The notes under the pieces were generated by a model. It saw only the letters and a program-made list of their open reading frames with translations. It searched no databases and was not told the origin of the DNA. Positions 17,847 through 25,318 of a DNA stretch of 36,853 nt are shown here, one piece after another (position 1 is the first letter of the stretch; every line of letters begins with the position of its first letter). The stretch is from assembly GCA_003142185.1 (NCBI GenBank), contig PLOR01000047.1:1-36853 (forward strand), written 5' to 3'. The position numbers and the translations under genes are program-made. The stretch comes from Bryobacterales bacterium. Lineage in GTDB: Bacteria; Acidobacteriota; Terriglobia; Bryobacterales; Bryobacteraceae.

Positions 17847-18770
17847 GTGAACGTAACCATGCCCGTGGTGCGCACTCGATACGTTATCGTTCATTACCAC
17901 ATATTCAAAAACGGCGGCAGTACGATTGAGTACATTTTAGGGCGCGCGTTTCCGGGGCGGTTTGCCACGGTTCATGGCAGCGATCCGGATGCCACGCTGG
18001 ATGCCGCAGACCTGGTGGAGTTCGTGGGACAGCACCCCGGGATTGCCGCCGTATCCAGCCATCATTTGCGTTATCCGAAGCCGCTTAGCCGGCGGACGGT
18101 GTTCTTCGATTGGTGCTTTTTACGCGATCCACTAGCCCGGTTGTATTCGACTTACCACCACTTCCGGCGCAGCGACGCGGATTCTCTCTGTGCCCGTTGG
18201 GCGCGATCCTACAGTCCGCGAGAGTTTGCGATGCGCCTGATCGACGAAGCTCCCCATCAGGTGAGCGAGGTGCAAGTGACGCAGTTAGCCAACGCCGGAG
18301 CATTCACGCGTCCAGCGGACGACCGGGATCTGGAACGGGCGACGGCGGTGCTGCGCGACATGGCGGTTCCAGGCCTGGTTGAGATGTTCGAGGAGAGCCT
18401 GGTGGTTGCGGAGTATTTTCTACGCCCCGCGTTTCCGGGTCTCCGGCTGGAGTATGTTCCGCAGAACGTGGGTCAGGGGACGCCGCGCGCGCCGGTCGAG
18501 TCTGGCGAGTATTGGGAAGGCGTCTGGGGCAAGGAGCTGTACGAACGGCTGGTGCGGATGAACGAGATGGATACGGAACTGGTTCTGCGGGCGAAGCGGG
18601 AAATCCTGCACCGCCTGGAGCGGGTTCCGCGGGCCGCCGACAAGCTCGCCGGCTTGCGGTCGCGGTGCGCGCGGCTGGCTTTGACGTGCGAGCCGGCGCG
18701 GGTACCGTTCGCGGTGGTTCCGGCTGTGGAGGAACAAGCCAGGGTCCGGCGGAGCGCGGCCGGGGATTGA
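17847..18770 (+). CDS. Sulfotransferase family protein
   Basis: The product has 307 residues. The PAPS-binding P-loop is FKNGGST (20-26), after RYVIVHYHI. The 3'-phosphate motif region is FLRDPLARLYS (91-101). These are the two hallmarks of sulfotransferases. It would transfer sulfate from PAPS to a carbohydrate or lipid. GTG at 17847 is chosen as start because GAGGG lies 6 nt upstream; the in-frame ATG at 17859 is too far from it. It is isolated on the plus strand between the glycan locus and the methyltransferase, so a surface glycan is the likely acceptor. Confidence 0.85.
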   Translation: MNVTMPVVRTRYVIVHYHIFKNGGSTIEYILGRAFPGRFATVHGSDPDATLDAADLVEFVGQHPGIAAVSSHHLRYPKPLSRRTVFFDWCFLRDPLARLYSTYHHFRRSDADSLCARWARSYSPREFAMRLIDEAPHQVSEVQVTQLANAGAFTRPADDRDLERATAVLRDMAVPGLVEMFEESLVVAEYFLRPAFPGLRLEYVPQNVGQGTPRAPVESGEYWEGVWGKELYERLVRMNEMDTELVLRAKREILHRLERVPRAADKLAGLRSRCARLALTCEPARVPFAVVPAVEEQARVRRSAAGD

Positions 18771-18803
18771 GGAGCTGAGAAGGGGGCGGCAATGCCGGCG
18801 CGG

Positions 18804-18887
18804 CAAGAAAAGCCGAGACGACTCTCGGCTCAGCAGGCTGGACAGCCCGCGCCACGACTTAGCTCAAAGCGCGGCGCAATGTTTTTC
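18804..18887 (+). repeat. AGCCGAGA hairpin repeat, copy A
   Basis: This 84-bp element matches 19055-19138 with six differences. It contains a perfect 8-bp stem AGCCGAGA/TCTCGGCT (18811-18818 and 18823-18830). On the minus strand the stem is followed by TTTCTTG, so it is terminator-like for genes read leftward. Reverse-orientation and partial copies lie at 32475-32530 and 32621-32654. Confidence 0.85.
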
Positions 18888-18932
18888 GTTCGGGTAACGG
18901 TCCCAAGAGCAAAAGGCCAAAAGCATGACGGG

Positions 18933-19004
18933 CCACGAATGAACACGGATGAACACAGATTAAGAAAAACTGGCTTATCCGTGTTCCTCTGTTTTCATCC
19001 GTGG
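18933..19004. repeat. Dispersed CCACGAAT/GAACAC hairpin repeat
   Basis: The left part (18933-18963) and the right part (18975-19004) are imperfect reverse complements of about 30 bp, built from GAACACGGAT-like words. It is related to the element at 13021-13082. It lies between copies A and B of the AGCCGAGA repeat. The whole 18771-19153 gap (383 bp) holds only these repeats and no gene. Confidence 0.8.
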
Positions 19005-19054
19005 GCTCAAAATGCCTTTTCGGGTTTTTTCGGCAGCGCCCAAAGGAATAGTTC

Positions 19055-19138
19055 CAAGAAAAGCCGAGATGACTCTCGGCTCATCAGGCTTGACAGCCTG
19101 CGCCACGACTTAGCTCAAAGCGCGGCGTAATGCTTTTC
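19055..19138 (+). repeat. AGCCGAGA hairpin repeat, copy B
   Basis: This is the second full-length copy, with stem AGCCGAGA/TCTCGGCT at 19062-19069 and 19074-19081. A second hairpin CAGGCT/AGCCTG follows. It lies 15 bp beyond the stop of the leftward beta-helix gene and could terminate it. Confidence 0.85.
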
Positions 19139-19153
19139 TCGGGGCAGGCTGAC

Positions 19154-20476
19154 TCACCGATCGCGGCAGAGGTTGCCGATGATGGTGTTGGAGCGCGGGT
19201 CGACGCCGGGGGCGGCGAGGATGCAGCGGGATTGCATTTTGTAACCGGCGATGCGGTTGTCCTGGATGAGGTTGTGGCGGGCGGGGGAGGGGTGCTCGGC
19301 GCCGCGGGCCAAATAGATGCCGGCTTCGAGAATCTCGGGATCGGCGGGGCCGTAATAGCAGCCGAAGCGGGCGGCGTTTTCGTTGCAGTGGGAGGCGTCC
19401 AGGCGGAGCAGGCGGTTGCGGGCGATGGTATGGCCGGAACCGATGACGAAGATGCCGCCGTAGAGCGTACCGTCGATAAGGTTGTCGACCAGCCGGATGT
19501 TTTGGGAACGCATGTCCGGGTTCGAGTTGTTCATGGTGATGCCGTAGTGGCCGTAGCGGTAGGACGCGGCACCGTGGCGGTTGATGCACTGGTTGGTGCG
19601 GACTTCGCCATCGTGAAATCCGTCGAGGTCGATGCACTTGCCGTCGATTTCCTGGAAGCGGTTTCCGTCATAGGAGGACGCGTCCACGTTGCCGGCGGTA
19701 TCGATGGCGACCGGAGTGGCGAGGTTCTCGATATCCACTTCGTCGAAGGGATAGCCGATGCGGCTGCCCGAGTTCCCGGTCACCGAAAGGGCGGTCGCGT
19801 GGCCGGCCTGGATGGCGTCACGGCCGATCTCGCGGAAATGGTTGAAGGCGATCGAGCCGCGGGCATTGCGCGCCGATGTGTACAGGGAATGCGTCCAGAT
19901 GCCGTTGCCGCGGATGTTCGACAGGTCGCATTCGATGACGCGGAAATCGGCGGTTCCTTCTTCGAGCAGGATACCGCCGGTTGAATTGTTGCGGCCGAGG
20001 GGATTGCGCGAACCGCTATCGGCGACGGTGACGCGGCGGATATCGACCGAGCGCGCGCGGCTGACCAGCACGGCGAAGCCGGCGATATTGCGGCAGCGGA
20101 GGCGCTCGATGGCGAGGCCGGTGACTCCTTCGGCAAAAACGCCATTGGCGCGGGTGAATTCCGCGAAAGAAGTATTGGAAGGCGGCAGGCCGGCGCGGAT
20201 CTCCAGTGCGGCGCGGTTGCCATCGATCGAAAAATCGCGCAGGGTGACGTTGTCGCCGCGCACGACGATAGCGGCGCGGCCGTTGAAATCCGGGGCCAGA
20301 TGGAGAACCGTGCCGGAGGGCGCGCCGCGCAGCTCGCTATCGGCGTCGACGGCGATTTCGGAGTGAAGCTCGATCACGCCGGCGGGCAACTGGCGGAACG
20401 GGCGGCGCCGCAACGGACCCAGGAAAAGAGCGGCGACGGCGATGGCGACCGCGGCCGCGGCGAGGGAGCGGCGCAA
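19154..20476 (-). CDS. Exported right-handed parallel beta-helix protein
   Basis: The product has 440 residues. An N-terminal hydrophobic segment (about 4-21) precedes repeated short strands of the NosD/pectate-lyase type (NVTLRDFSIDGNRAAL, NIAGFAVLVSRARSVDIRR, NIRLVDNLIDGTLYGG, NLIQDNRIAGY). Such proteins are polysaccharide lyases, epimerases or glycan-binding scaffolds. I cannot identify catalytic residues. The start is TTG directly after the methyltransferase stop (TGATTG), with GAGGTGG 5 nt upstream, so the two genes are coupled. Two repeat hairpins lie just downstream. Confidence 0.82.
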   Translation of the reverse strand: MRRSLAAAAVAIAVAALFLGPLRRRPFRQLPAGVIELHSEIAVDADSELRGAPSGTVLHLAPDFNGRAAIVVRGDNVTLRDFSIDGNRAALEIRAGLPPSNTSFAEFTRANGVFAEGVTGLAIERLRCRNIAGFAVLVSRARSVDIRRVTVADSGSRNPLGRNNSTGGILLEEGTADFRVIECDLSNIRGNGIWTHSLYTSARNARGSIAFNHFREIGRDAIQAGHATALSVTGNSGSRIGYPFDEVDIENLATPVAIDTAGNVDASSYDGNRFQEIDGKCIDLDGFHDGEVRTNQCINRHGAASYRYGHYGITMNNSNPDMRSQNIRLVDNLIDGTLYGGIFVIGSGHTIARNRLLRLDASHCNENAARFGCYYGPADPEILEAGIYLARGAEHPSPARHNLIQDNRIAGYKMQSRCILAAPGVDPRSNTIIGNLCRDR

Positions 20477-21754
20477 TCAGGCCACCTCGATGGGTATCTG
20501 CGGATAGACGCGGCGGCCCAACGCGATGGACACGCGGTGCGGGCCGGGCGCGAGGTTCTCGGGGAGGTTGAAGTTGAACTCCCAGCGCTGCGCGACGGGG
20601 TCGGTACAGAAGGCATCGGCGGCGGGCGTGGCGAGCGAGTCCACGCTGGCGTGGAAGTCGGCGCCGTGGGCAACCTCTTCCATGGTCACTTTCACGGTGC
20701 CGCTGACGATGCGGTTGCCGGACAGAAGGTTGACGCCGTCACTGATTCCCGTGATGCGGGGAACCGAAGGACCGGGAGGCACGATGCGCACCCAGCCGGC
20801 GGAGCAGAGCGGGGCGCCGTCATGGGCGGCTTCGACCATCACCAGGCCGGTGCGCAGGTTCTCCGGAAGCACGGCGTTGATCTGGGAGACGCCGTCGGCG
20901 GCTGGCGGGCCGACGTAAGTGAGGCGGCAGGGGCGGCCATCGGCGGTGACGGTGGTGTTGAGCAGGTGGCAGGAGGCGGGCAGGCGTTCGATCCACAAGG
21001 CCAGCGCCGCCATGGCGCCGGACGCGGGAGTGACGGCTTCCCCGGTGAGCGCGTTGGAAATGTTGCGCAGGCGCGCGGAATAGTTGACCGGCGCGGCGCC
21101 GCCAGGGCCGGGCTTGCGGAGCGTGATCCACATGTACTGGGTCCAGACCTGCTCGAGCGCGAGGAGGTGAAAGCCGGTGGATTCGACGAATGCGGCGACT
21201 TCCGCGGCCGTGATGCGTACGCCGTTCCAGGTGTCGTATTGGCGCGCGTGCGGCGGCAGGCCGTTCAACTGGCAGCGCAGGAAGCCGCCGGGCTTGAGGA
21301 CGCGGAAGGCGTCGCGCAGGTAGCCAAACACGACGTCGCGGCTGGGAATGTGCTGGAAGACGGCGTAGGAGTAAATGAAATCGAATTTGCCATCGGGGTA
21401 CATCGCCAGGTCCGAGCCGGAGCATTGCTGGGCGAAAGCGTTGGCGGTATGGGCGAGACGCTCGTGCGCCAGGCGGATCATTTCGTCGGAGACATCGACG
21501 CCGTGGATTTCCTTGAAATAGCGGCTGAGCGGGCGCATCAGGCGGCCGGGACCGCAGCCGATTTCGAGCGCGGCGTCGCGGCCGATGAATCGCTGGAGCT
21601 CCGGCAGCAACTGCTGAACGGTGCCGTCGGCGGTGGAAAAGAACTCCTCGTTGGACTGCTGGCGGCGGCCGAAGGCCACGTAATAATTGGCGTCCTCGGC
21701 GGCGCGCCGATTCCAATCGGCGCGCATGGAATCGAGCAAGTTGGGAGTATCCAT
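20477..21754 (-). CDS. SAM methyltransferase with TIGR03437-like C-terminal module
   Basis: The product has 425 residues. Residues ~55-215 are a class I methyltransferase: motif I ALEIGCGPGR (62-71), the acidic end of strand 2 (VDVSDEM) and motif post III (LKPGGFLRCQL). Residues ~228-325 align by eye with the secreted-type TIGR03437 module: NALTGEAVTPASG and VSQINAVLPENLRTG match NAANGTAPVAPGG and TQVNAQLPDNVLG of the protein at 25319-28534. The tail (~330-425) is another beta-rich segment. There is no signal peptide, so the module is presumably cytoplasmic. The gene heads a pair with the beta-helix gene and lies 24 bp from a divergent Wzt-like gene. Confidence 0.85.
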   Translation of the reverse strand: MDTPNLLDSMRADWNRRAAEDANYYVAFGRRQQSNEEFFSTADGTVQQLLPELQRFIGRDAALEIGCGPGRLMRPLSRYFKEIHGVDVSDEMIRLAHERLAHTANAFAQQCSGSDLAMYPDGKFDFIYSYAVFQHIPSRDVVFGYLRDAFRVLKPGGFLRCQLNGLPPHARQYDTWNGVRITAAEVAAFVESTGFHLLALEQVWTQYMWITLRKPGPGGAAPVNYSARLRNISNALTGEAVTPASGAMAALALWIERLPASCHLLNTTVTADGRPCRLTYVGPPAADGVSQINAVLPENLRTGLVMVEAAHDGAPLCSAGWVRIVPPGPSVPRITGISDGVNLLSGNRIVSGTVKVTMEEVAHGADFHASVDSLATPAADAFCTDPVAQRWEFNFNLPENLAPGPHRVSIALGRRVYPQIPIEVA

Positions 21755-21765
21755 GTTGCAGTTGC

Positions 21766-21772
21766 TATTCTA
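21766..21772. promoter_or_regulatory. Symmetric -10-like element in a 24-bp divergent gap
   Basis: TATTCT (plus, 21766-21771) and TAGAAT (minus, 21772-21767) overlap in one word between two divergent starts (21754 and 21779). Placed as -10 boxes, transcripts in both directions would begin within a few bases of the ATGs. Neither gene has a Shine-Dalgarno sequence, which fits leaderless mRNAs. The only -35-like word on the plus strand is TTGGGA at a poor 19-nt spacing. Confidence 0.35.
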
Positions 21773-21778
21773 GCGTTT

Positions 21779-22717
21779 ATGGCCTTGGTCTTTCGACGTG
21801 TCACGAGCGCACCGCTGGTGGAATTTGACGCGGCGGCGCCGGATGGCGCGGTAATCGGCGTGGTGGGAGAGAACGGAGCCGGGAAAAGTGTGCTGGCCCG
21901 CCTGGCGGGCGGGGTGGAACAACCGGCATCCGGCGAGGTGGAGAGCCACGGCGGGGCGCGGCTGCTGGGGCCGGACGACCCGCTCAATCTAGCGCCGGCG
22001 CCGGTGCTGGCGATCGACCACACGTTTGCCCGGCACGACCTGCTGGTGCGGGAGCGCGCCGCGGTGGCGATCGACCGTTTGCGGCAGACCGGCTCGACGA
22101 TTCTGCTGGTGTCGCATGAAGAGGAACTGCTGAGGCGGCTGGCGGACGAAGTGTGGTGGCTGCACGAGGGCAAACTGGCCGCGCGCGGCGACCCGGAAGA
22201 GATCCTGGGCGCTTACCGCCAGCACATCGCAGCGCGGGTGCGGGCGTGGGGCGGGACGATGAAGACACCCCTCAGCCCGCGGTTTTACCGAGGCGACGGG
22301 CGGGCCGAGATCGTGGGTGTGGAACTGACCGGCGAGGATGGCAAACCCACCATGGCGTGGCGGAGCGGCGAACCGGTGGGAGTGAAGATCACGGTGCGGT
22401 ACCAGGCGCTGGTGGCCAATCCGGTGGTGGGGATGATGATCCGCACGCGCAGCGGGTTCAACGTTTACGGCACCAATACGGAACTGGAACGGCTGCGGCT
22501 GGGGCCGGTGCGCCAGGGCGCCACGCTGGCGGTGAGCTTTCAATTCCGCTGCGAGTTGTGCCCGCAGGAGTACACGATCACGGTGGCCTCCCACGATCCG
22601 GACGGGGTTTGGCACGAGTGGCTGGAGGACGCCGTAGCGTTCCTGGTAACCGACAGCCGTTACACGGCCGGCGTGGCGAACCTTCGGGCAAAGGCGAGTT
22701 TCGCCGTGGTGGGGTAG
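21779..22717 (+). CDS. Wzt-like ATPase lacking the helical/signature region
   Basis: The product has 312 residues from the ATG at 21779. Walker A is GENGAGKS (30-37). Only about 40 residues later comes a Walker B-like VLAIDH (76-81), with His instead of the catalytic Glu, and then an H-loop His113 (ILLVSHEEE). The intervening ~80 residues that normally carry the Q-loop and the ABC signature are absent. Residues ~165-312 are a beta-rich domain of the Wzt C-terminal glycan-binding type (VGMMIRTRSGFNVYGTNT). ATP hydrolysis by the usual mechanism is doubtful. The frame is intact, so it is not an obvious pseudogene. The closest permease in the window is at 5443-6675. Confidence 0.8.
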   Translation: MALVFRRVTSAPLVEFDAAAPDGAVIGVVGENGAGKSVLARLAGGVEQPASGEVESHGGARLLGPDDPLNLAPAPVLAIDHTFARHDLLVRERAAVAIDRLRQTGSTILLVSHEEELLRRLADEVWWLHEGKLAARGDPEEILGAYRQHIAARVRAWGGTMKTPLSPRFYRGDGRAEIVGVELTGEDGKPTMAWRSGEPVGVKITVRYQALVANPVVGMMIRTRSGFNVYGTNTELERLRLGPVRQGATLAVSFQFRCELCPQEYTITVASHDPDGVWHEWLEDAVAFLVTDSRYTAGVANLRAKASFAVVG

Positions 22718-22734
22718 CCGGCGGTGTTTTTTCG

Positions 22735-22823
22735 GTAGCGCCGGCGGTCTCGGCCGCCGGTGTTTTCTCTGCGTTACTGGCGGCGCCGCCTCAAGACACC
22801 GGCGGCAAGACCGCAGGCGTTAC
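22735..22823. repeat. GTAGCGCCGGCGG inverted repeat pair, possible terminator
   Basis: The left copy 22735-22762 and the right copy 22797-22823 are imperfect reverse complements and belong to the family at 864-940. Within the left copy, CCGGCGG/CCGCCGG (22741-22747 and 22754-22760) forms a 7-bp stem followed by TGTTTTCTCT. It could end transcription of the Wzt-like gene on the plus strand. Confidence 0.75.
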
Positions 22824-22834
22824 CGCAAGGGTCC

Positions 22835-25159
22835 CTACTGGATCGGCAGCAGGACGGTGTTGCTGACCACTTTATTGATGGTCACCGTGAGCTGGAAGTC
22901 GCCGCCGGAGGGCGCGCCGCTTGCCAGCGCGAACTCGACGACGTCGATGCCTACGGCCCCAGGCAAGGCATAGGCACTCTGTGCCGTGAAACTGGCCGTG
23001 GCTATTTGAACGCTGGCTGGGTCGGTCACCACGAACGCGGGCGATTGCGGTACCGGCAGGCCCTCGGGCCGCGCCGGCGTGGTTGGGCCGAAGCCGGTGC
23101 CGTAGAGCGTGAGCACCTCGCCCGCCTTCCCCGGAGAGGCTTCGGTTACCAGCGTGCCGTCCTGGTGAAAGGCGAGCGCGTACGCTTTGTTATTCGAGGT
23201 GAAAGCGAATAAGCCGGGCGCGTCCTGCGCGATGGTGAAATTGGCCGTGACCTGGGCCTGTTCCGGCGTGGTTACCACGAGGCTGGATGGGCCCAATGGC
23301 ATGGCCGCCGGCAATTGGGCGTTGATTTGAGTCGGCGACACGTAGTACAGGGCCAGCAGGTTGCCGCCGGCGGAGACCGTCACCCCGGCTAAGGTCTGCG
23401 GCATGGTGCTGGCCGTGTTGATTTGCACGCCGTCGGCCAGGTTCACACCGAAAATCGAAATCGCGGAACCGGGAGCCACGGCACTGGAGGGAGTGGGTCC
23501 GGCGGCGTTGGTCACCGAGCCAGTGGGCAGGTAGGGAACGGTCGAAAACAGGGCCGTCACCGTGCGCGGCTGGTTCATCACGACCGTGCCGAACGGCTCG
23601 ATACCGCTCAGGTCACCGCTCCAATTGCGGAATTGATAACCCGGCAACGGGCTCAGGCTGACGTTGACCACAGTGCCGGCATTGTAATATCCGTCCGGCG
23701 AGGCCGGCTGCAGGCTCCAGGTGGCCGCGTTGGCGGGACTGGTGGCGGTTACGAGTTGGTACATCAACTGATAATTGGCGGTTACAGTGGTGGCATTGGC
23801 GGGCGCGGCGATGGTCAGGTTGCCGGGTCCGGCTCCGGTCGACCATCCCAGCAGTTGCTGCCTGGCGCCGACTCCGGCCGGCACACTGGCCGGCGCGCTG
23901 ATCGTCACTTGCGTTCCCAGCGGTGGCTGCACCGTGCAAGGCGTTGTGCAGTTGGTTCCATTCACGCTCACCGAGAGGCTGGGAAGAGTGCTGTTGACGG
24001 TCAATTGTCCCAACTGTTGGAAAGTCGCCGTGTAGCTGGTGCCTTGCGTGCTCGCCACGGTCACGGTCTGCGCGGCCGGCCCGCCATTGGACCAGCCGGT
24101 GAAACTCCACAAGTGGCCTTGCGCATCGACCTGAGTGGCCGGCGCCGAAAAAGTGTGGGTCGAGCCCACGGCCCAGGCGAAATACCACGTGTTCCAATTG
24201 CTCCGCCCGTCCACGGTCAAATTCAACCCAGGGGGTTGGGTGAGGAATGTGTTGAGCGAGGCGGGGGTGTAGGTAGCCGTGAGAGTGACCGGGTTGGAGG
24301 ATAAAGGCACTGTGTACGGGTGATTGACCGCCCCGCCATCGCTCCACGACAAAAACACCCAATAATTACCCGTCAAATCCTGTTGCGGCGAAACCGCAGC
24401 GACATTGTGCACGGTTCCCCAACCCAAAGACTCCGTGAAGGGAGCCGTGGTCGGCTCGGTGTCGATCACCAGTCTGAGCCCCTCCGGCTGCGTGGCGAAA
24501 GTGATGGGTGTGGCTTTGGTGAAATTGGCAATCGCGGTGATGGGCTCAGCCAATGAGACGGTGTCGGTAACACCCGCGATCACCTGGTCGGGGCCGGGCG
24601 TCCATCCGGCGAATGCATACCCAATACTGGGAACGGCGGTGAGGACCTCCGGGACGCCCGCGGGATACCATTGCGGTCCCAGAGAGCCCATCTGGGCCCC
24701 ATTCAAAAGGATCTGGCCAGGCACTCCGCCGCAGGAGACGCTTCCGCAATTATTGGTGACGGACACGGTGAGTGCAAAGGAGGTAGTGAAGTTCGCCGTA
24801 TATTGCGTTATGCCGGCGGTGGCTGTCACCCAAATCTCGGGTGAAATACTCGTTGTGTTCGAGAAGGTCCAGTTCTGGAACGTGAACACCGTTTGCGCCC
24901 CGATGAATGGCTGGATTGGGGTACCCACGACCAGCGAGTGCCCGGTTCCGACCGCCCAGGTGAAGGTCTGCGACTGAAAAAAGAGCTGGTTGTCGACCAC
25001 GAATTGTTCTCCGGCGGGCGACGTCGAAATAGTGACCACCACGCTCTGGGCGCGGACCTGCGGCGTGAACGCGAGGCCGCTGAAAACAGCCGCCGCCAGG
25101 ACGAGCCTTGCCGCCACGTATCTGATCAAGCCGGATTTTGCGCTGGAGCGCTCGAACAT
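22835..25159 (-). CDS. Secreted InlB-repeat protein with C-terminal TIGR03437 module
   Basis: The product has 774 residues from the ATG at 25159; a longer frame to 25219 would bury the signal peptide. A signal peptide (VLAAAVFSGLAFTPQVRAQ) is followed by about six beta-rich repeats of the InlB/Listeria-Bacteroides type. Each has a Y/F-x-F-x-x-W-S-x-G core: FAGWTPG, FLSWSDGGAVNHPYTV, FTGWSNGGPAAQTVTV, LGWSTGAG and FRNWSGD. The C-terminal ~230 residues are a TIGR03437 module (YYVSPTQINAQLPAAMPLG). It is probably a cell-surface or extracellular adhesion protein. It is divergent from the next large gene, with 159 bp between them. Confidence 0.88.
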   Translation of the reverse strand: MFERSSAKSGLIRYVAARLVLAAAVFSGLAFTPQVRAQSVVVTISTSPAGEQFVVDNQLFFQSQTFTWAVGTGHSLVVGTPIQPFIGAQTVFTFQNWTFSNTTSISPEIWVTATAGITQYTANFTTSFALTVSVTNNCGSVSCGGVPGQILLNGAQMGSLGPQWYPAGVPEVLTAVPSIGYAFAGWTPGPDQVIAGVTDTVSLAEPITAIANFTKATPITFATQPEGLRLVIDTEPTTAPFTESLGWGTVHNVAAVSPQQDLTGNYWVFLSWSDGGAVNHPYTVPLSSNPVTLTATYTPASLNTFLTQPPGLNLTVDGRSNWNTWYFAWAVGSTHTFSAPATQVDAQGHLWSFTGWSNGGPAAQTVTVASTQGTSYTATFQQLGQLTVNSTLPSLSVSVNGTNCTTPCTVQPPLGTQVTISAPASVPAGVGARQQLLGWSTGAGPGNLTIAAPANATTVTANYQLMYQLVTATSPANAATWSLQPASPDGYYNAGTVVNVSLSPLPGYQFRNWSGDLSGIEPFGTVVMNQPRTVTALFSTVPYLPTGSVTNAAGPTPSSAVAPGSAISIFGVNLADGVQINTASTMPQTLAGVTVSAGGNLLALYYVSPTQINAQLPAAMPLGPSSLVVTTPEQAQVTANFTIAQDAPGLFAFTSNNKAYALAFHQDGTLVTEASPGKAGEVLTLYGTGFGPTTPARPEGLPVPQSPAFVVTDPASVQIATASFTAQSAYALPGAVGIDVVEFALASGAPSGGDFQLTVTINKVVSNTVLLPIQ

Positions 25160-25190
25160 TTCTGACACCAGAAGCCTCGATTCCGACGTG

Positions 25191-25196
25191 AGTATA
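25191..25196 (-). promoter_or_regulatory. Candidate -10 box for the leftward secreted protein
   Basis: TATACT on the minus strand matches the -10 consensus at 5 of 6 positions and would start transcription about 25 nt before the ATG at 25159. No good -35 word is visible at 16-18 nt. Confidence 0.4.
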
Positions 25197-25261
25197 CGCG
25201 TAAACCCGCAGAAATACACGACTAACTTTGGTAATGGCGGAACTGCTAGCCATTTCGATCA

Positions 25262-25290
25262 TTGATTCACATCCGATTTGGTTCTGTAAT
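25262..25290 (+). promoter_or_regulatory. Sigma-70-like promoter for the beta-propeller gene
   Basis: TTGATT (25262-25267) and TGTAAT (25285-25290) are separated by 17 bp. A transcript would begin near 25297, giving a short leader with GAGGA at 25305-25309, 9 nt before the ATG at 25319. Confidence 0.55.
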
Positions 25291-25318
25291 TCGAATAGTC
25301 GCGTGAGGACTATATTGT

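Noticed and set aside
18792-19130. 112-codon plus-strand frame
   Set aside because: Covers repeat copies A and B and the GAACAC hairpin; no independent coding evidence.
20300-21778. N-terminal extension of the Wzt-like frame to 805 codons
   Set aside because: Runs antisense through the methyltransferase and beta-helix genes with no domain; the Walker A region follows the ATG at 21779 closely.
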